Below are positions 43,690 to 52,786 of a DNA stretch of 64,000 nt, piece by piece (position 1 is the first letter of the stretch; each line of letters begins with the position of its first letter). The translations under genes and the position numbers were made by a program. Location: positions 248,001 to 312,000 of the forward strand of contig NZ_FUZA01000004.1 of NCBI RefSeq assembly GCF_900167945.1. Reading direction: 5' to 3'. The notes under the pieces were generated by a model that was given only the letters and a program-made list of their open reading frames with translations, searched no databases and was not told the DNA's origin. The stretch is from Dyadobacter psychrophilus (GTDB lineage Bacteria; Bacteroidota; Bacteroidia; Cytophagales; Spirosomataceae).

Positions 43690-44862
43690 ATGAACTCACT
43701 TCTGACTGCATTGCTCTTACTCATTTGCCTTACAACTTCCGTGGCGCAGAATTATGACGAGGCGAAAGTCCCTGCTTACGTGCTTCCTCCGTTGCTGAAA
43801 ACGACCGCGGGTCAGGAAGTGAAAAGCAAAAAAATGTGGGAAGATGTGCGGCGTCCTGAAATTCTCAGGCTTTTTGAAGACAACATTTACGGGCAAATGC
43901 CGAAAGACTATGATAGCATTCGCTATACATTGAAAAACGGGGATAGGGCTGCGATGAATGGCAAAGCAACGCTCAAGGAAGTGGCCGTGCAGGTTTACCG
44001 GAACCGGAAGTCAGTTCAGATTAATGTGGTAATGTTCGTTCCTAATCATGCAAAAAAGCCGGCGCCTGTTTTTGTTTTAATTAATAACCGCGGAAGGGAA
44101 AATACAGATCCGACGAGAAAAGTAAAAAGCGGTTTCTGGCCCGCCGAAATGGTCATTGACAGCGGTTATGCCGTGGCGGCTTTCCACGTGAGCGACCTCG
44201 CTCCGGACAATAAGGACACATTTATAAACGGCGTTTTGCAGCTTTATCCTGAGCAGCTGGAAGCGGATAATGGTATGAAGGCCATTGGTGCGTGGGCTTG
44301 GGGCGCGTCGCGGGTGATGGATTATTTTGAAAATGATAAAGATATTGATCCGAAAAATGTGATTGTTGTGGGACACTCACGGGGCGGAAAAGCTTCATTA
44401 TGGGCAGCGGCGCAGGACCAGCGTTTCGCCGTTTGTGTTACCAATTGCTCCGGGAACACGGGCGCAGCATTGGCCAGGCGGCAGTTTGGTGAGAGAATTA
44501 CCCGTATCAATACCACGTTTCCGCATTGGTTTAATAACAATTACAAGAAATTCAATGCCAACGAAAACCAATTACCCGTTGATCAGCATATGCTTATCGC
44601 GTTAATCGCGCCGCGGCCTTTATACGCAACCAACGCTTCCAAGGATCTTTGGGCCGATCCGACCGGGACATTTCTGGCTCTCAAAAAGGCCGAGGAAGTG
44701 TACGCGCTGTACGGAATGAGATCAAAATTACCGGCAAACCCACCCGCCATCAATGCGCCTGTTCCTTATGCGCCGCTGGCTTACCATAACCGCGAAGGCG
44801 AACACGATCTGACGGCTTACGACTGGGGCAATTTTATCAGGCTCGTAAGATCCCGTCGTTAA
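43690..44862 (+). CDS. CE15-like glucuronoyl esterase family protein
   Basis: A 390-residue exported alpha/beta hydrolase with a signal peptide (SLLTALLLLICLTTSVAQ). The nucleophile elbow reads VVGHSRGGKASLWAAAQD (about residues 222-239), the bacterial form of the CE15 GCSRxGK motif, with the Ser-Arg-Gly-Gly-Lys run intact. The histidine lies in REGEHDLTAYDWGNF near the C-terminus. CE15 enzymes split the ester between lignin and glucuronoxylan. The start at 43690 is fixed by a terminator just upstream. Nearby GH43 and esterase genes fit with plant cell wall use, but there is no SusC/D pair. Confidence 0.85.
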   Translation: MNSLLTALLLLICLTTSVAQNYDEAKVPAYVLPPLLKTTAGQEVKSKKMWEDVRRPEILRLFEDNIYGQMPKDYDSIRYTLKNGDRAAMNGKATLKEVAVQVYRNRKSVQINVVMFVPNHAKKPAPVFVLINNRGRENTDPTRKVKSGFWPAEMVIDSGYAVAAFHVSDLAPDNKDTFINGVLQLYPEQLEADNGMKAIGAWAWGASRVMDYFENDKDIDPKNVIVVGHSRGGKASLWAAAQDQRFAVCVTNCSGNTGAALARRQFGERITRINTTFPHWFNNNYKKFNANENQLPVDQHMLIALIAPRPLYATNASKDLWADPTGTFLALKKAEEVYALYGMRSKLPANPPAINAPVPYAPLAYHNREGEHDLTAYDWGNFIRLVRSRR

Positions 44863-44910
44863 GGGCATAAAATTTTTAGCCTTTCATAATCATCATAACA
44901 ACTACTGATT

Positions 44911-45951
44911 ATGAAAAATAACAGCAATCAAGGACTCTTTTCAGGGAAGACAGCTTTATGGGCAGCGGCGGGCTTAGGCGTGTTTGCTGCTGTCAGACAT
45001 CTTTACAGGGAGATGATCAAATTTGATTTTCAGGATAAAGTAGTCGTCATCACGGGTGGAGCGCGTGGGTTAGGACTGTTGCTGGCCAGAGAGTTAGCGG
45101 CAAAAGGGGCCAATTTGGTGATATGTTCGAGGAATGCAGAGCAGATCGAAGTCGCCGAGCAGGAACTCCGGCAAATGGGCTCCATTGTGCTGGGTCTGAA
45201 AGCGGATGTAAGCGATCCGCGCGATGCAGCCCGTGTGATAGAAGCTGCTGTTTCTCAGTTTGGAAAAATAGATGTGCTGATCAATAACGCAGGTGTAATG
45301 CTCGTAGGTCCGGAGAATGTGATGGATGTGGAGGATTACAAAACAGCCATGGATACTAATTTCTGGGCGGCATTGTACATGATCAAAGCCGCGCTGCCCC
45401 ATTTTCATGACGAGAAGGAGGGCAGGATCGCCAACATTTGTTCCATTGGTGGAAAGGTTGCGGTGCCGCATCTCTTGCCTTACAGCGTGAGCAAATTTGC
45501 GATGGTAGCATTGTCGGAAGGGCTTCATGCAGAATTAAAAAAGGATAATATCCACGTGACAACTGTGATCCCAAACCTGATGCGGACGGGAAGTCCAAGA
45601 AATGTGTCGGTTAAAGGAGATCATGAGGCAGAATATGCCTGGTTTAAGATTGCAGGCTCTTCACCGCTGCTTTCACAGGATGCCGCGCAAGCCGCGACTG
45701 ACATCGTTAATGCGATCGCTTACCGGGAAACGGAGGTTGTATTGACCAAAACTGCGAAATTGGCCGTTGCATTGCAAGGCGCCAACCCGGCTTTGGTATC
45801 CTTCGCAACTTCCATTGCAAACCGGTTTTTGCCAAAATCAGGCCCGGAAAGAGCTGTGATCAGGAAAGGTCATGAAAGCGAATCCGAAAAAACAGCGGGC
45901 AAAGTAGCGTCTATCAGCGACCGTGCTGCATTGGAAAACAATGAGATATAA
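44911..45951 (+). CDS. SDR family oxidoreductase with N-terminal membrane segment
   Basis: A 346-residue short-chain dehydrogenase. A hydrophobic segment at about residues 13-30 may anchor it. The Rossmann motif VVITGGARGLGLLLAREL follows (about 45-62), then NNAGVMLVGP, Ser in NICSIGGKV and YSVSK near residue 193, and the specificity tail about 270-340 is longer than usual. Such SDRs with a long tail resemble retinol-dehydrogenase-like proteins. The stop is 2 nt from the stop of the convergent tetR gene. Confidence 0.88.
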   Translation: MKNNSNQGLFSGKTALWAAAGLGVFAAVRHLYREMIKFDFQDKVVVITGGARGLGLLLARELAAKGANLVICSRNAEQIEVAEQELRQMGSIVLGLKADVSDPRDAARVIEAAVSQFGKIDVLINNAGVMLVGPENVMDVEDYKTAMDTNFWAALYMIKAALPHFHDEKEGRIANICSIGGKVAVPHLLPYSVSKFAMVALSEGLHAELKKDNIHVTTVIPNLMRTGSPRNVSVKGDHEAEYAWFKIAGSSPLLSQDAAQAATDIVNAIAYRETEVVLTKTAKLAVALQGANPALVSFATSIANRFLPKSGPERAVIRKGHESESEKTAGKVASISDRAALENNEI

Positions 45952-45953
45952 TG

Positions 45954-46565
45954 TTAATGCATTAGGGAAGGATTGCGTGGTTGCAACGAGTTCAGATAGG
46001 TCCTGAATTGAGTTAAAAACGTAACATAACAATCCTTTCCCAAAATTTTCCCCATATTCCGTATTCCTCCATAGCCGGCTGTTATGAAAATCGCAACCTG
46101 TTCCGGCTCTGTATGCGCTTCGACTTTTCCTGATATTTTAGCATTTTTAAGAACAAGCTGAATGGCATTTTGCCACGCTAGAAGCAAGTCCCTTAGTGCA
46201 TTTCCGAATAATTCATTAAGCGGTCCCATTTCTTCGATCAGGTTAACAGCCGGGCATCCATATTCGATTTTGAAAAGCGGATCATGCAATAAAAGGCGTT
46301 CCATCATCTGATAAATTGCTTCCAATGGCTCAGTAGCAGCCTGTAACGGGCTGATCATTGCGTCATGCATTCCGGGCGATAAAACTTCTGAGATCAGGGC
46401 CAGTCCCATTTCTTCTTTATTTTTGAAATGATAAAAAAAAGCGCCCTTAGTCACATTTGTAGAGGCGATGATCGCATCAATGCTGGTTGCCTGAAAACCA
46501 TTTTTATAGATCAGTTCAAATGATTTTTGCAGGATATGCAGGCGTGTCCCGGCAGATTTATTCAT
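45954..46565 (-). CDS. TetR/AcrR family transcriptional regulator
   Basis: A 203-residue regulator with an N-terminal helix-turn-helix: RLHILQKSFELIYKNGFQATSIDAIIASTNVTKGAFFYHFKNKEEM in segments (residues 8-53), the standard TetR layout. The C-terminal two thirds are helical ligand-binding domain. It is the second gene after a small membrane protein (9-nt gap) in a likely two-gene operon. A perfect 14-bp inverted repeat lies in front of that operon at 47051-47082 and is the probable autoregulatory operator. Confidence 0.92.
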   Translation of the reverse strand: MNKSAGTRLHILQKSFELIYKNGFQATSIDAIIASTNVTKGAFFYHFKNKEEMGLALISEVLSPGMHDAMISPLQAATEPLEAIYQMMERLLLHDPLFKIEYGCPAVNLIEEMGPLNELFGNALRDLLLAWQNAIQLVLKNAKISGKVEAHTEPEQVAIFITAGYGGIRNMGKILGKDCYVTFLTQFRTYLNSLQPRNPSLMH

Positions 46566-46574
46566 ATTTTTATA

Positions 46575-47036
46575 TTAAAAAAACCTGATAAAAGGACGCT
46601 GCGAAAATGGAGAAAACGGCCATGGGATTGCGATTAAAATGATTAATAGCGCAATGCTGTAATAAATGGCAATGGTTTTGAACTTATCGCGATCAGCCAC
46701 TTTTCGCTTCGCCAGTGCCGAGCCAACTGTCACAAAAATGATCGCAACCAGCATCAGGCTGCCATGAATGATGCTGAAAAAAGAAATGCCGGTTAGATCA
46801 AATGTCTTTGGATTGGTAAAATAATATTTAACCAAAGGGCTTTGTGTATAAAGCGTAAACCCGATCATGAGTTGTATATGGGCAATGGTTGCGGTCCAAT
46901 GCCGGATCGAATCGGATTTTTTGGTAAAGTTCAGATTTTTAGAATAACCTCTGAATGCAATAAAAATGGCGTAAATAAGACCGAGAAGGACCAGCCATCT
47001 GAAAATGGAATGCAGGAAAAGGAGCGTTGGAAACAT
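46575..47036 (-). CDS. Small four-helix membrane protein upstream of tetR
   Basis: A 153-residue membrane protein with about four hydrophobic helices: FPTLLFLHSIFRWLVLLGLIYAIFIAF in segments, HIQLMIGFTLYT, SIIHGSLMLVAIIFVTVG and TIAIYYSIALLIILIAIPWPF, in pieces. Two histidines in HxxxxW/HIQ surroundings recall heme-binding cytochrome b-like proteins, but no firm family is named. The frame can be extended to 47102, but that would run through the operator; the ATG at 47036 is the likely start. It is probably cotranscribed with tetR and controlled by it. Confidence 0.75.
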   Translation of the reverse strand: MFPTLLFLHSIFRWLVLLGLIYAIFIAFRGYSKNLNFTKKSDSIRHWTATIAHIQLMIGFTLYTQSPLVKYYFTNPKTFDLTGISFFSIIHGSLMLVAIIFVTVGSALAKRKVADRDKFKTIAIYYSIALLIILIAIPWPFSPFSQRPFIRFF

Positions 47037-47050
47037 TCTAAAAGCGCTTT

Positions 47051-47082
47051 TTGCAAAACATACTGAATAGTATGTTTTGCAA
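47051..47082. promoter_or_regulatory. Perfect inverted repeat, likely TetR operator
   Basis: Left arm TTGCAAAACATACT (47051-47064), 4-nt centre, right arm AGTATGTTTTGCAA (47069-47082), with no mismatch. It lies 15 nt upstream of the membrane gene that precedes tetR. On the minus strand the repeat spans a TTTG and, 17 nt later, TATGTTTT, a 7 of 8 match to the -7 box, so a bound repressor would cover the promoter. Confidence 0.75.
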
Positions 47083-47101
47083 ATGTAGCTCATATATCGC
47101 A

Positions 47102-48682
47102 TTAATCATATTTCATCTGCACCGCCTTAATCTCGCTTTTGCCGGAGCCATTGCCGGAAACATTAACACCAACTCTCGGAGCACGGTCCCAGCGCGGCAG
47201 CCAGGGCGTTTCTATCTGGACGGAGCTGGTCAGAGAATCGATTTTCTGCCCCTTCACATCCCAGCGGAACTCATAAAAGCGGCCATAACGGCTTTGCAGG
47301 CTAAGTTTAATGTCTTTGTATTTATCAGGAATCTCCTGCGTTTTGATCACCTCGTGAACGCCTTCCTTAATCTGCCACAAAGAAATGTGATTGTCACGAA
47401 CGCCATAGCCAATGGCATTTCTGGCATCGCCATAAACAATGATATTTTGTGATAAATCCTTTTTTGCAGTGACTTCCGCGGAGAAGGTGTAGCTTCCTTT
47501 CTTAACGGTTATACCAAGAAAATTTCCAGTGTTATTGTGGTTGGTATTTTCGATTTCAAGCGATCCGTTTTGCACCTCGAAATTTGGTTTTGAGAAACTT
47601 ACATCATAAACCCACGGCGCTTTCAGCGTATCCTTGTTATAATTGATAGAAAAATTGTGATTGATCACCGCACCGATAGCAATGGGTGCTTCTGCCTGCG
47701 CGGGCGTGGTTTTTCCATATCGAAAAGCCGGCCATTTAGAAACTTCATCCCAAACCAGTTCGCTGAGGACGCCCTGCCTTCCCGAAAATGTGAAATCGAC
47801 ACCGTTATAAGCATGGTGCAAATAAAAATAGCGATTATCCGGCGTTACCACCACGGTTCCATGCCCGGGACATTTCCAGGACTCGTCACCGAAAAGCGCC
47901 GGGTTCCCCGCATACTTTGTCCACGGCCCTTCCAGCTTTTCGGCCCGTGCAAAGCCAACCTGATAATCGCAACCCGCTCCACAGCAAGCATTACCTGAAT
48001 AAAGCATATACCAGTAATTTCCCCGCTTAAAAATGGATTGTCCTTCTGCCCCGCCAGATTCCCAGCCGGTAAGTTCTGCTTTGATCAGGCCAAATTCTTT
48101 ACCGATCACTTTCAAACCATCGGAAGACAGTTCCGCCCCGAGAATTTCGATTCCTCGGTCTTTATCCAGTCCGTATGCTTTCCAGGTGATGAATAGCTTG
48201 CCATTATCTTCAACCACGAATGCGTCGATCGCTTCCTTAGTCCATTCAATAATGACGCCGTGATCTTTAAAGCCTTTTTTCAAATCCTTTGTACTGGCCA
48301 CGCCGATGAAAGATTGCTTGTCGGATTTGCGTCGGGCAGTGTAATAACAATAAAAAGTGCCGTTGCGGAAATACAATTCAGGTGCCCAGAAACTGCCCAT
48401 GGTCCATTCCGGCAATTCGGCAAAGACAGGCCCGACATACTCCCAATCGACCAGATTTTTTGAACTGTATATAGGATAAGCCGGCCCCCATTCCGACGAG
48501 GTCGCTGCCGCATAGTAAGTATCACCTACACGGATCACCGAAGGATCTGCAAAGTCACCTGCAATAACAGGGTTCCTATAAGTAACAACCAGGCCCGGGG
48601 CAGGTTTTGGCTTCGGTTTCTGTGCGAAAGCGTTGGTTGTGAGTAGGAGTGTGAAGGAGAAAAGAAAGGCTATGGATCTCAT
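47102..48682 (-). CDS. GH43 family glycoside hydrolase, secreted
   Basis: A 526-residue exported enzyme with signal peptide (IAFLFSFTLLLTTNAFAQ). The five-bladed propeller has the general base Asp in AGDFADPSVIRVGDTYY (about residues 40-57), the pKa Asp in DAFVVEDNGK, and the general acid Glu in SGGAEGQSIFKRG. A beta-sandwich C-terminal domain (about 340-526) is likely carbohydrate-binding. GH43 enzymes are mostly xylosidases or arabinofuranosidases. Its start is near the terminator of the tRNA gene behind it and the gene is transcribed alone. Confidence 0.9.
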   Translation of the reverse strand: MRSIAFLFSFTLLLTTNAFAQKPKPKPAPGLVVTYRNPVIAGDFADPSVIRVGDTYYAAATSSEWGPAYPIYSSKNLVDWEYVGPVFAELPEWTMGSFWAPELYFRNGTFYCYYTARRKSDKQSFIGVASTKDLKKGFKDHGVIIEWTKEAIDAFVVEDNGKLFITWKAYGLDKDRGIEILGAELSSDGLKVIGKEFGLIKAELTGWESGGAEGQSIFKRGNYWYMLYSGNACCGAGCDYQVGFARAEKLEGPWTKYAGNPALFGDESWKCPGHGTVVVTPDNRYFYLHHAYNGVDFTFSGRQGVLSELVWDEVSKWPAFRYGKTTPAQAEAPIAIGAVINHNFSINYNKDTLKAPWVYDVSFSKPNFEVQNGSLEIENTNHNNTGNFLGITVKKGSYTFSAEVTAKKDLSQNIIVYGDARNAIGYGVRDNHISLWQIKEGVHEVIKTQEIPDKYKDIKLSLQSRYGRFYEFRWDVKGQKIDSLTSSVQIETPWLPRWDRAPRVGVNVSGNGSGKSEIKAVQMKYD

Positions 48683-48706
48683 GACTTAAACGTTGGTTTA
48701 GGCATA

Positions 48707-48741
48707 AAAAAGGCTTAACAGACGTCTGCTAAGCTTTTTAT
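48707..48741 (-). terminator. Terminator downstream of the tRNA gene
   Basis: An imperfect stem of AGCTTAGCAGA and TCTGTTAAGCC around a CG centre, followed on the minus strand by a T run. It separates the tRNA gene from the GH43 gene. Confidence 0.72.
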
Positions 48742-48812
48742 TGTGGGCCCACCTGGAATCGAACCGCCCGGCGGCCCGGCAGGCACCTACTGATTATGAG
48801 TCAGTTGCTCTA
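48739..48812 (-). pseudogene. Broken partial copy of the adjacent tRNA gene
   Basis: This stretch repeats the neighbouring tRNA from its 3' acceptor strand through the T arm, anticodon arm and part of the D arm. It carries an inserted 15 bp of G and C (48766-48780, two copies of GCCCGGC with one G between) between the T arm and the variable region, and lacks the remaining D arm and 5' acceptor strand. The copy starts with TATTGTGGGCCC exactly as the next one does at 48811, so the unit repeats with a 72-bp period. It cannot fold as tRNA. Confidence 0.85.
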
Positions 48813-48815
48813 TTG

Positions 48816-48889
48816 TGGGCCCACCTGGAATCGAACCAGGCACCTACTGATTATGAGTCAGTTGCTCTAACCGAATGAGCTATAGGCCC
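48816..48889 (-). tRNA. tRNA with CAT anticodon (Met or Ile2)
   Basis: Read on the minus strand it starts GGGCCTATAGCTC and ends GGGCCCA without encoded CCA. All arms pair: a 7-bp acceptor stem with one wobble, D stem GCTC/GAGC, anticodon stem ACTGA/TCAGT with loop CTCATAA, and T stem CCTGG/CCAGG. The anticodon CAT is at 48853-48855. It lacks the marks of the initiator, so it is elongator Met or the Ile tRNA whose C34 is modified by TilS; sequence alone does not decide. A broken partial copy adjoins its 3' side. Confidence 0.92.
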
Positions 48890-48955
48890 GTTATGAAGCG
48901 CAAAATTACGCAATAGCGGCAATTCTCCAAATCTTATTCATAAGAATAAGTTCTT

Positions 48956-48982
48956 TTGTCCGTTGCTTGTTTATTACTTTTG
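48956..48982 (+). promoter_or_regulatory. Putative promoter of the HD hydrolase gene
   Basis: TTG (48956-48958), 16-nt spacer, TACTTTTG (48975-48982), an exact -7 box at a slightly short distance. The predicted start near 48989 is 9 nt before the TTG start codon at 48998 and after the alternative start at 48956, so it favours the shorter protein. Confidence 0.55.
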
Positions 48983-48997
48983 CCAAAAAATCGAGCT

Positions 48998-50230
48998 TTG
49001 AATAAAAGGAAAATCATCAACGACCCTGTTTATGGGTTTATATCCATTTCTTCCGATTTACTTTACGACCTGGTCGATCATCCCTATTTTCAGCGTTTGA
49101 GGCGGATTAAGCAGCTGGGTCTGGCGGATGTAGTTTATCCCGGCGCATTGCATACCCGTTTCCACCATGCATTGGGTGCCATGCATCTCATGAGCCAGGC
49201 GCTCAAAGTACTACAGGAAAAAGGCCATTCTATTTCTGAATCCGAGTTTGAAGCGGCACAGGCGGCTATTCTCTTGCATGATCTGGGGCACGGGCCATTT
49301 TCACATGTTTTGGAGAGCGTTCTTTTACAGCACGTAGCGCATGAATCCATTACACTGGTGATGATGAAAGCGCTTAACAGGCAAATGGACGGCCGGCTTG
49401 ATCTGGCGATCCAGATGTTTGAGGGGACTTATCCGAGGAAATTTTTCCATCAAATGGTTTCCAGTCAGCTCGATATGGACCGGATGGATTACCTGAACCG
49501 TGACAGCTTTTACACAGGCGTGATCGAGGGCTCCATTGGTGCAGACAGGCTTATTAAAATGCTCGACGTAAGTGATGACCAGCTTGTGGTTGAGGAAAAG
49601 GGATTGCTTAGTATTGAAAATTTCCTTCATGCGCGCAGGCTCATGTACTGGCAGGTCTATTTGCATAAAACCTTATTGAGCGCACAGGCAATGCTCACTC
49701 AGATTTTGCAAAGAGCCCGCGAGTTGTCGGAAAGCGGCACAACATTATTTGCCACGCCAGATTTTGCTAGGTTCCTGCACAATAATTTCAGCCTCGAAGA
49801 CTTTGATATACACCAGGATTTACTTGAATCGTTCAACGGTTTGGATGATAACGACGTATGGGCTTCTGTAAAGGGCTGGCGCACACATCCTGATCCGGTG
49901 CTGTCGACCCTTTGTACAATGCTTCTGAACCGTAAATTATTCAAGATCAGCTTTTACGATTCGCCACCGGATGAAGCATTGCTGGCCGATTTGCGAAGCC
50001 AGCTTACTGCATCGGGCATTGCGAAAGAGCAGACGGATTATTTTCTGGTGAAGGGCGAAACAACCAACTGGGCTTATGCAAAAGAACTGGATCCGATACG
50101 GGTAAAAATGAAGAACGGCGCGCTGCTGGACATTGCCGATGCGTCCGATATCCCTACCATAAAGGCACTCACTAAGATTGTACGCAAGTACTATGTATGT
50201 TGGGCTAAAAATGTATCTTTGCGTGGTTAG
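48998..50230 (+). CDS. HD-domain phosphohydrolase, dGTPase-like
   Basis: A 410-residue protein with the HD superfamily metal sites: HTRFHHALGAMHLM (about residues 50-63), LLHDLGHGPFSH (about 91-102) and DMDRMDYLNRDSFYTGV (about 157-173). The N-terminus KIINDPVYGFISISSDLLYDLVDHPYFQRLRRIKQLG in pieces is characteristic of YdhJ/SAMHD1-like proteins. The TTG at 48998 begins exactly at the family start. Members hydrolyse nucleotides or their relatives; the substrate is not known. It precedes the lipid A genes by about 80 nt but is probably a separate unit. Confidence 0.88.
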   Translation: MNKRKIINDPVYGFISISSDLLYDLVDHPYFQRLRRIKQLGLADVVYPGALHTRFHHALGAMHLMSQALKVLQEKGHSISESEFEAAQAAILLHDLGHGPFSHVLESVLLQHVAHESITLVMMKALNRQMDGRLDLAIQMFEGTYPRKFFHQMVSSQLDMDRMDYLNRDSFYTGVIEGSIGADRLIKMLDVSDDQLVVEEKGLLSIENFLHARRLMYWQVYLHKTLLSAQAMLTQILQRARELSESGTTLFATPDFARFLHNNFSLEDFDIHQDLLESFNGLDDNDVWASVKGWRTHPDPVLSTLCTMLLNRKLFKISFYDSPPDEALLADLRSQLTASGIAKEQTDYFLVKGETTNWAYAKELDPIRVKMKNGALLDIADASDIPTIKALTKIVRKYYVCWAKNVSLRG

Positions 50231-50312
50231 TCAGGATCATAATTAGAAAAAGCCTTTTTAAAAATCCATAATTAGTACTCGATATTCGTTACCCGAAATT
50301 AGCCGAAAAAAT

Positions 50313-51359
50313 ATGAAATTTACTGTCAGCGAGATTGCTCAAATGCTTGATGGAACCATTGTTGGAAATGAAAAAATTACAATTGATTCGGCTGCTAAAA
50401 TTGAAGAAGGGCGTCCGGGCTGTATTTCCTTTTTAGCCAACAGCAAATACGAACCTTACATATATTCAACACAATCTTCCGCAGTAATTGTCAGCAAGGA
50501 CTTTGTTCCCAAAAAAGAAATTTCGGCGACACTTATATATGTCGAGAACGCCTACACTGCATTTACGATCCTGCTCGAAGAATATCAAAAGCGCATTGCC
50601 AGCGGCAAATCCGGAATAGAACAACCCAGTTTTATCGGAGATAACAGCCAGATTGGTGAAGATTGTTACCGCGGCGCATTTTCCTACATTGGCAAAAATT
50701 GCGTGATCGGGAACAGCGTTAAAATCTATCCAAACACCTATCTGGGTGATAACATTGAAATAGGTGATAACTCTGTAATTCATCCAGGTGTGCGTATTTA
50801 TGACAATACGATCATTGGTAAAAATTGTGTGATTTTTGCGAACACGGTCATTGGAAGCGATGGTTTTGGTTTTGCCCCACAGGCCGACGGAACGTATAAA
50901 ACGATTCCCCAGCTGGGTAATGTGATCATTGAAGACGATGTAAGCATTGGGTCCAATTCCACAATCGACTGTGCGACAATGGGTTCCACGATTATTAGAA
51001 AAGGGGTCAAAATAGATAATCTCGTGCAAATCGCACATAATGTAGAGATTGGAAAAAATACCGTAATTGCAGCCCAATCCGGAATCTCAGGATCCACCAC
51101 GGTCGGCGAGCAGTGTGTCGTTGCCGGACAGGTTGGAATTGTAGGACATATCACGATTGCCAATAAAACCAAAATAGGTGCCCAGAGCGGATTGGGGAAA
51201 TCGATTAAAAAAGAAGGACTTTCGCTTTCCGGTTCGCCAGCAAGGGATTTGAACGAACATTTGAGGTCCATGGCCCTTGTCAGGAGGCTGCCCGAAATAG
51301 AAGAAAGGCTGAAAGATCTGGAAAATAAACATGAAACGTCGGATTTTCAGGGTCAATAG
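50313..51359 (+). CDS. lpxD: LpxD, UDP-3-O-acylglucosamine N-acyltransferase
   Basis: LpxD adds the second acyl chain to UDP-3-O-acylglucosamine in lipid A synthesis in the cytoplasm. The 348-residue protein has an N-terminal uridine-binding domain ([28 protein letters not shown] in pieces, about 30-65) and a left-handed beta-helix of hexapeptide repeats (about 110-310). The catalytic His lies in [14 protein letters not shown] (about residues 234-247), and GSDGFGFAP is the LpxD mark. It is the first gene of the lpxD-lpxC/fabZ-lpxA operon. Confidence 0.96.
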   Translation: MKFTVSEIAQMLDGTIVGNEKITIDSAAKIEEGRPGCISFLANSKYEPYIYSTQSSAVIVSKDFVPKKEISATLIYVENAYTAFTILLEEYQKRIASGKSGIEQPSFIGDNSQIGEDCYRGAFSYIGKNCVIGNSVKIYPNTYLGDNIEIGDNSVIHPGVRIYDNTIIGKNCVIFANTVIGSDGFGFAPQADGTYKTIPQLGNVIIEDDVSIGSNSTIDCATMGSTIIRKGVKIDNLVQIAHNVEIGKNTVIAAQSGISGSTTVGEQCVVAGQVGIVGHITIANKTKIGAQSGLGKSIKKEGLSLSGSPARDLNEHLRSMALVRRLPEIEERLKDLENKHETSDFQGQ

Positions 51360-51394
51360 TACAACGCGCCTTTAAGAAGAAAAGGAAATTTATA

Positions 51395-52786
51395 ATGAAC
51401 GAAAAACAACAAACCATTTCCAAGTCTGTATCCGTAACAGGAGTGGGTTTACATACTGGTGTGGTGGCTACAATGACATTTGTACCAGCCCCTGCCAACC
51501 ACGGATACAAGTTTCAACGCATTGATTTACCCGACCAGCCAATCGTAGATGCAGATGTCGACAACGTTGTCGATCTATCGCGCGGAACAACCATTGAACA
51601 AAACGGAGCAAGGATCCATACAGTTGAGCATACATTAGCAGCATTAGTTGGTTTACAAATTGACAATGTGCTTATACAGCTTGACGGCCCCGAGCCGCCA
51701 ATTATGGACGGAAGTTCTATCAAGTTTGTAGATGCGCTGCTCGATGCTGGCATTGAAGAGCAAAATGCATACAGGAATTACTTTGAAGTGCCTGAATATG
51801 TGCATTATATCAACAAAGAAAAAGACACAGAACTCGTAGCGCTGCCGCTTTCTGATTATCGCCTGACGGTTATGGTTGACTATAATTCGACGGTGATCAG
51901 CAGCCAGCACGCTTCCCTGAATGATATCACATTATTCAAAGACGATATCGCAGAATGCCGCACATTTGTATTCTTACACGAACTTGAAGCGTTATACAGG
52001 CAAAACCTCATCAAAGGTGGTGATCTGACCAACGCGATCGTGATCGTGGACAGAGAAGTGCAGGATGGTGAACTGGATCATCTTTCTCAGCTTTTGAGCA
52101 AGCCAAAAGTGAGCGTTAATAAGTCCAAAGGCATTTTGAACAATGTTGACCTGCATTATCCGAACGAAATGGCGCGGCACAAGCTGCTGGACCTGATCGG
52201 GGATCTTGCGCTGGTAGGCCGTCCGATCAAGGCGCAGATATTAGCGGCCCGTCCCGGACACGCGGCCAATGTGGCTTTGGCAAAGAAAATTAAGAAACTG
52301 ATTAAATCCGGCAAAGGCGATATTCCGCAATACGATCCGCATAAGGCGCCGGTTTTTGACATTAATCAGATCGGACAGCTGCTTGCGCACCGTTATCCTT
52401 TCCAAATGATCGACAAGATCATTGCATTGGACGAAAATAGCGTGGTAGGCGTGAAGAATGTGACGATCAACGAGCAGTTTTTCTTGGGCCATTTCCCCGG
52501 AAACCCTGTTATGCCGGGTGTTTTGCAGTTGGAGGCAATGGCGCAGACAGGTGGTATCCTGGTTTTGACAAGTGTGCCGGATCCGGATAATTATTGGCCA
52601 TATCTGATTGGTATTGATGCTTGCCGCTTCCGCCGCAATGTGTTTCCGGGAGATACGGTAATTTTTAAATGTGAATTTACGTCTCCGATGAAAAGGGGGA
52701 TTGTGAAAATGAGTGGCCGGGGATATGTAGCCGGACAGTTGGTGTGTGAAGCGGATATGATAGCAAGCCTGGTAAAGAAAAAATGA
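51395..52786 (+). CDS. lpxC/fabZ: LpxC/FabZ fusion, UDP-3-O-acyl-GlcNAc deacetylase / 3-hydroxyacyl-ACP dehydratase
   Basis: A 463-residue bifunctional enzyme that is typical of Bacteroidota. Residues 1-300 are LpxC, a zinc deacetylase that commits the cell to lipid A: GVGLHTG, the zinc motif HTVEHTLAAL (about residues 73-82), and MARHKLLDLIGDLAL with the catalytic histidine and Asp. Residues about 315-463 are FabZ: LLAHRYPFQMID, HFPGNPVMPGVLQLEAMAQ. The fusion joins the consumers of 3-hydroxyacyl-ACP for lipid A and fatty acids. The stop overlaps the lpxA start by 4 nt. Confidence 0.97.
   Translation: MNEKQQTISKSVSVTGVGLHTGVVATMTFVPAPANHGYKFQRIDLPDQPIVDADVDNVVDLSRGTTIEQNGARIHTVEHTLAALVGLQIDNVLIQLDGPEPPIMDGSSIKFVDALLDAGIEEQNAYRNYFEVPEYVHYINKEKDTELVALPLSDYRLTVMVDYNSTVISSQHASLNDITLFKDDIAECRTFVFLHELEALYRQNLIKGGDLTNAIVIVDREVQDGELDHLSQLLSKPKVSVNKSKGILNNVDLHYPNEMARHKLLDLIGDLALVGRPIKAQILAARPGHAANVALAKKIKKLIKSGKGDIPQYDPHKAPVFDINQIGQLLAHRYPFQMIDKIIALDENSVVGVKNVTINEQFFLGHFPGNPVMPGVLQLEAMAQTGGILVLTSVPDPDNYWPYLIGIDACRFRRNVFPGDTVIFKCEFTSPMKRGIVKMSGRGYVAGQLVCEADMIASLVKKK

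Noticed and set aside
43645-43690. Longer start for the CE15-like protein
   Set aside because: A strong terminator occupies 43649-43684, and the ATG at 43690 starts a proper signal peptide.
48766-48780. The GC-rich insert as a mobile element
   Set aside because: It is 15 bp long with no terminal repeats or target duplication of its own, so it is only a short insertion.
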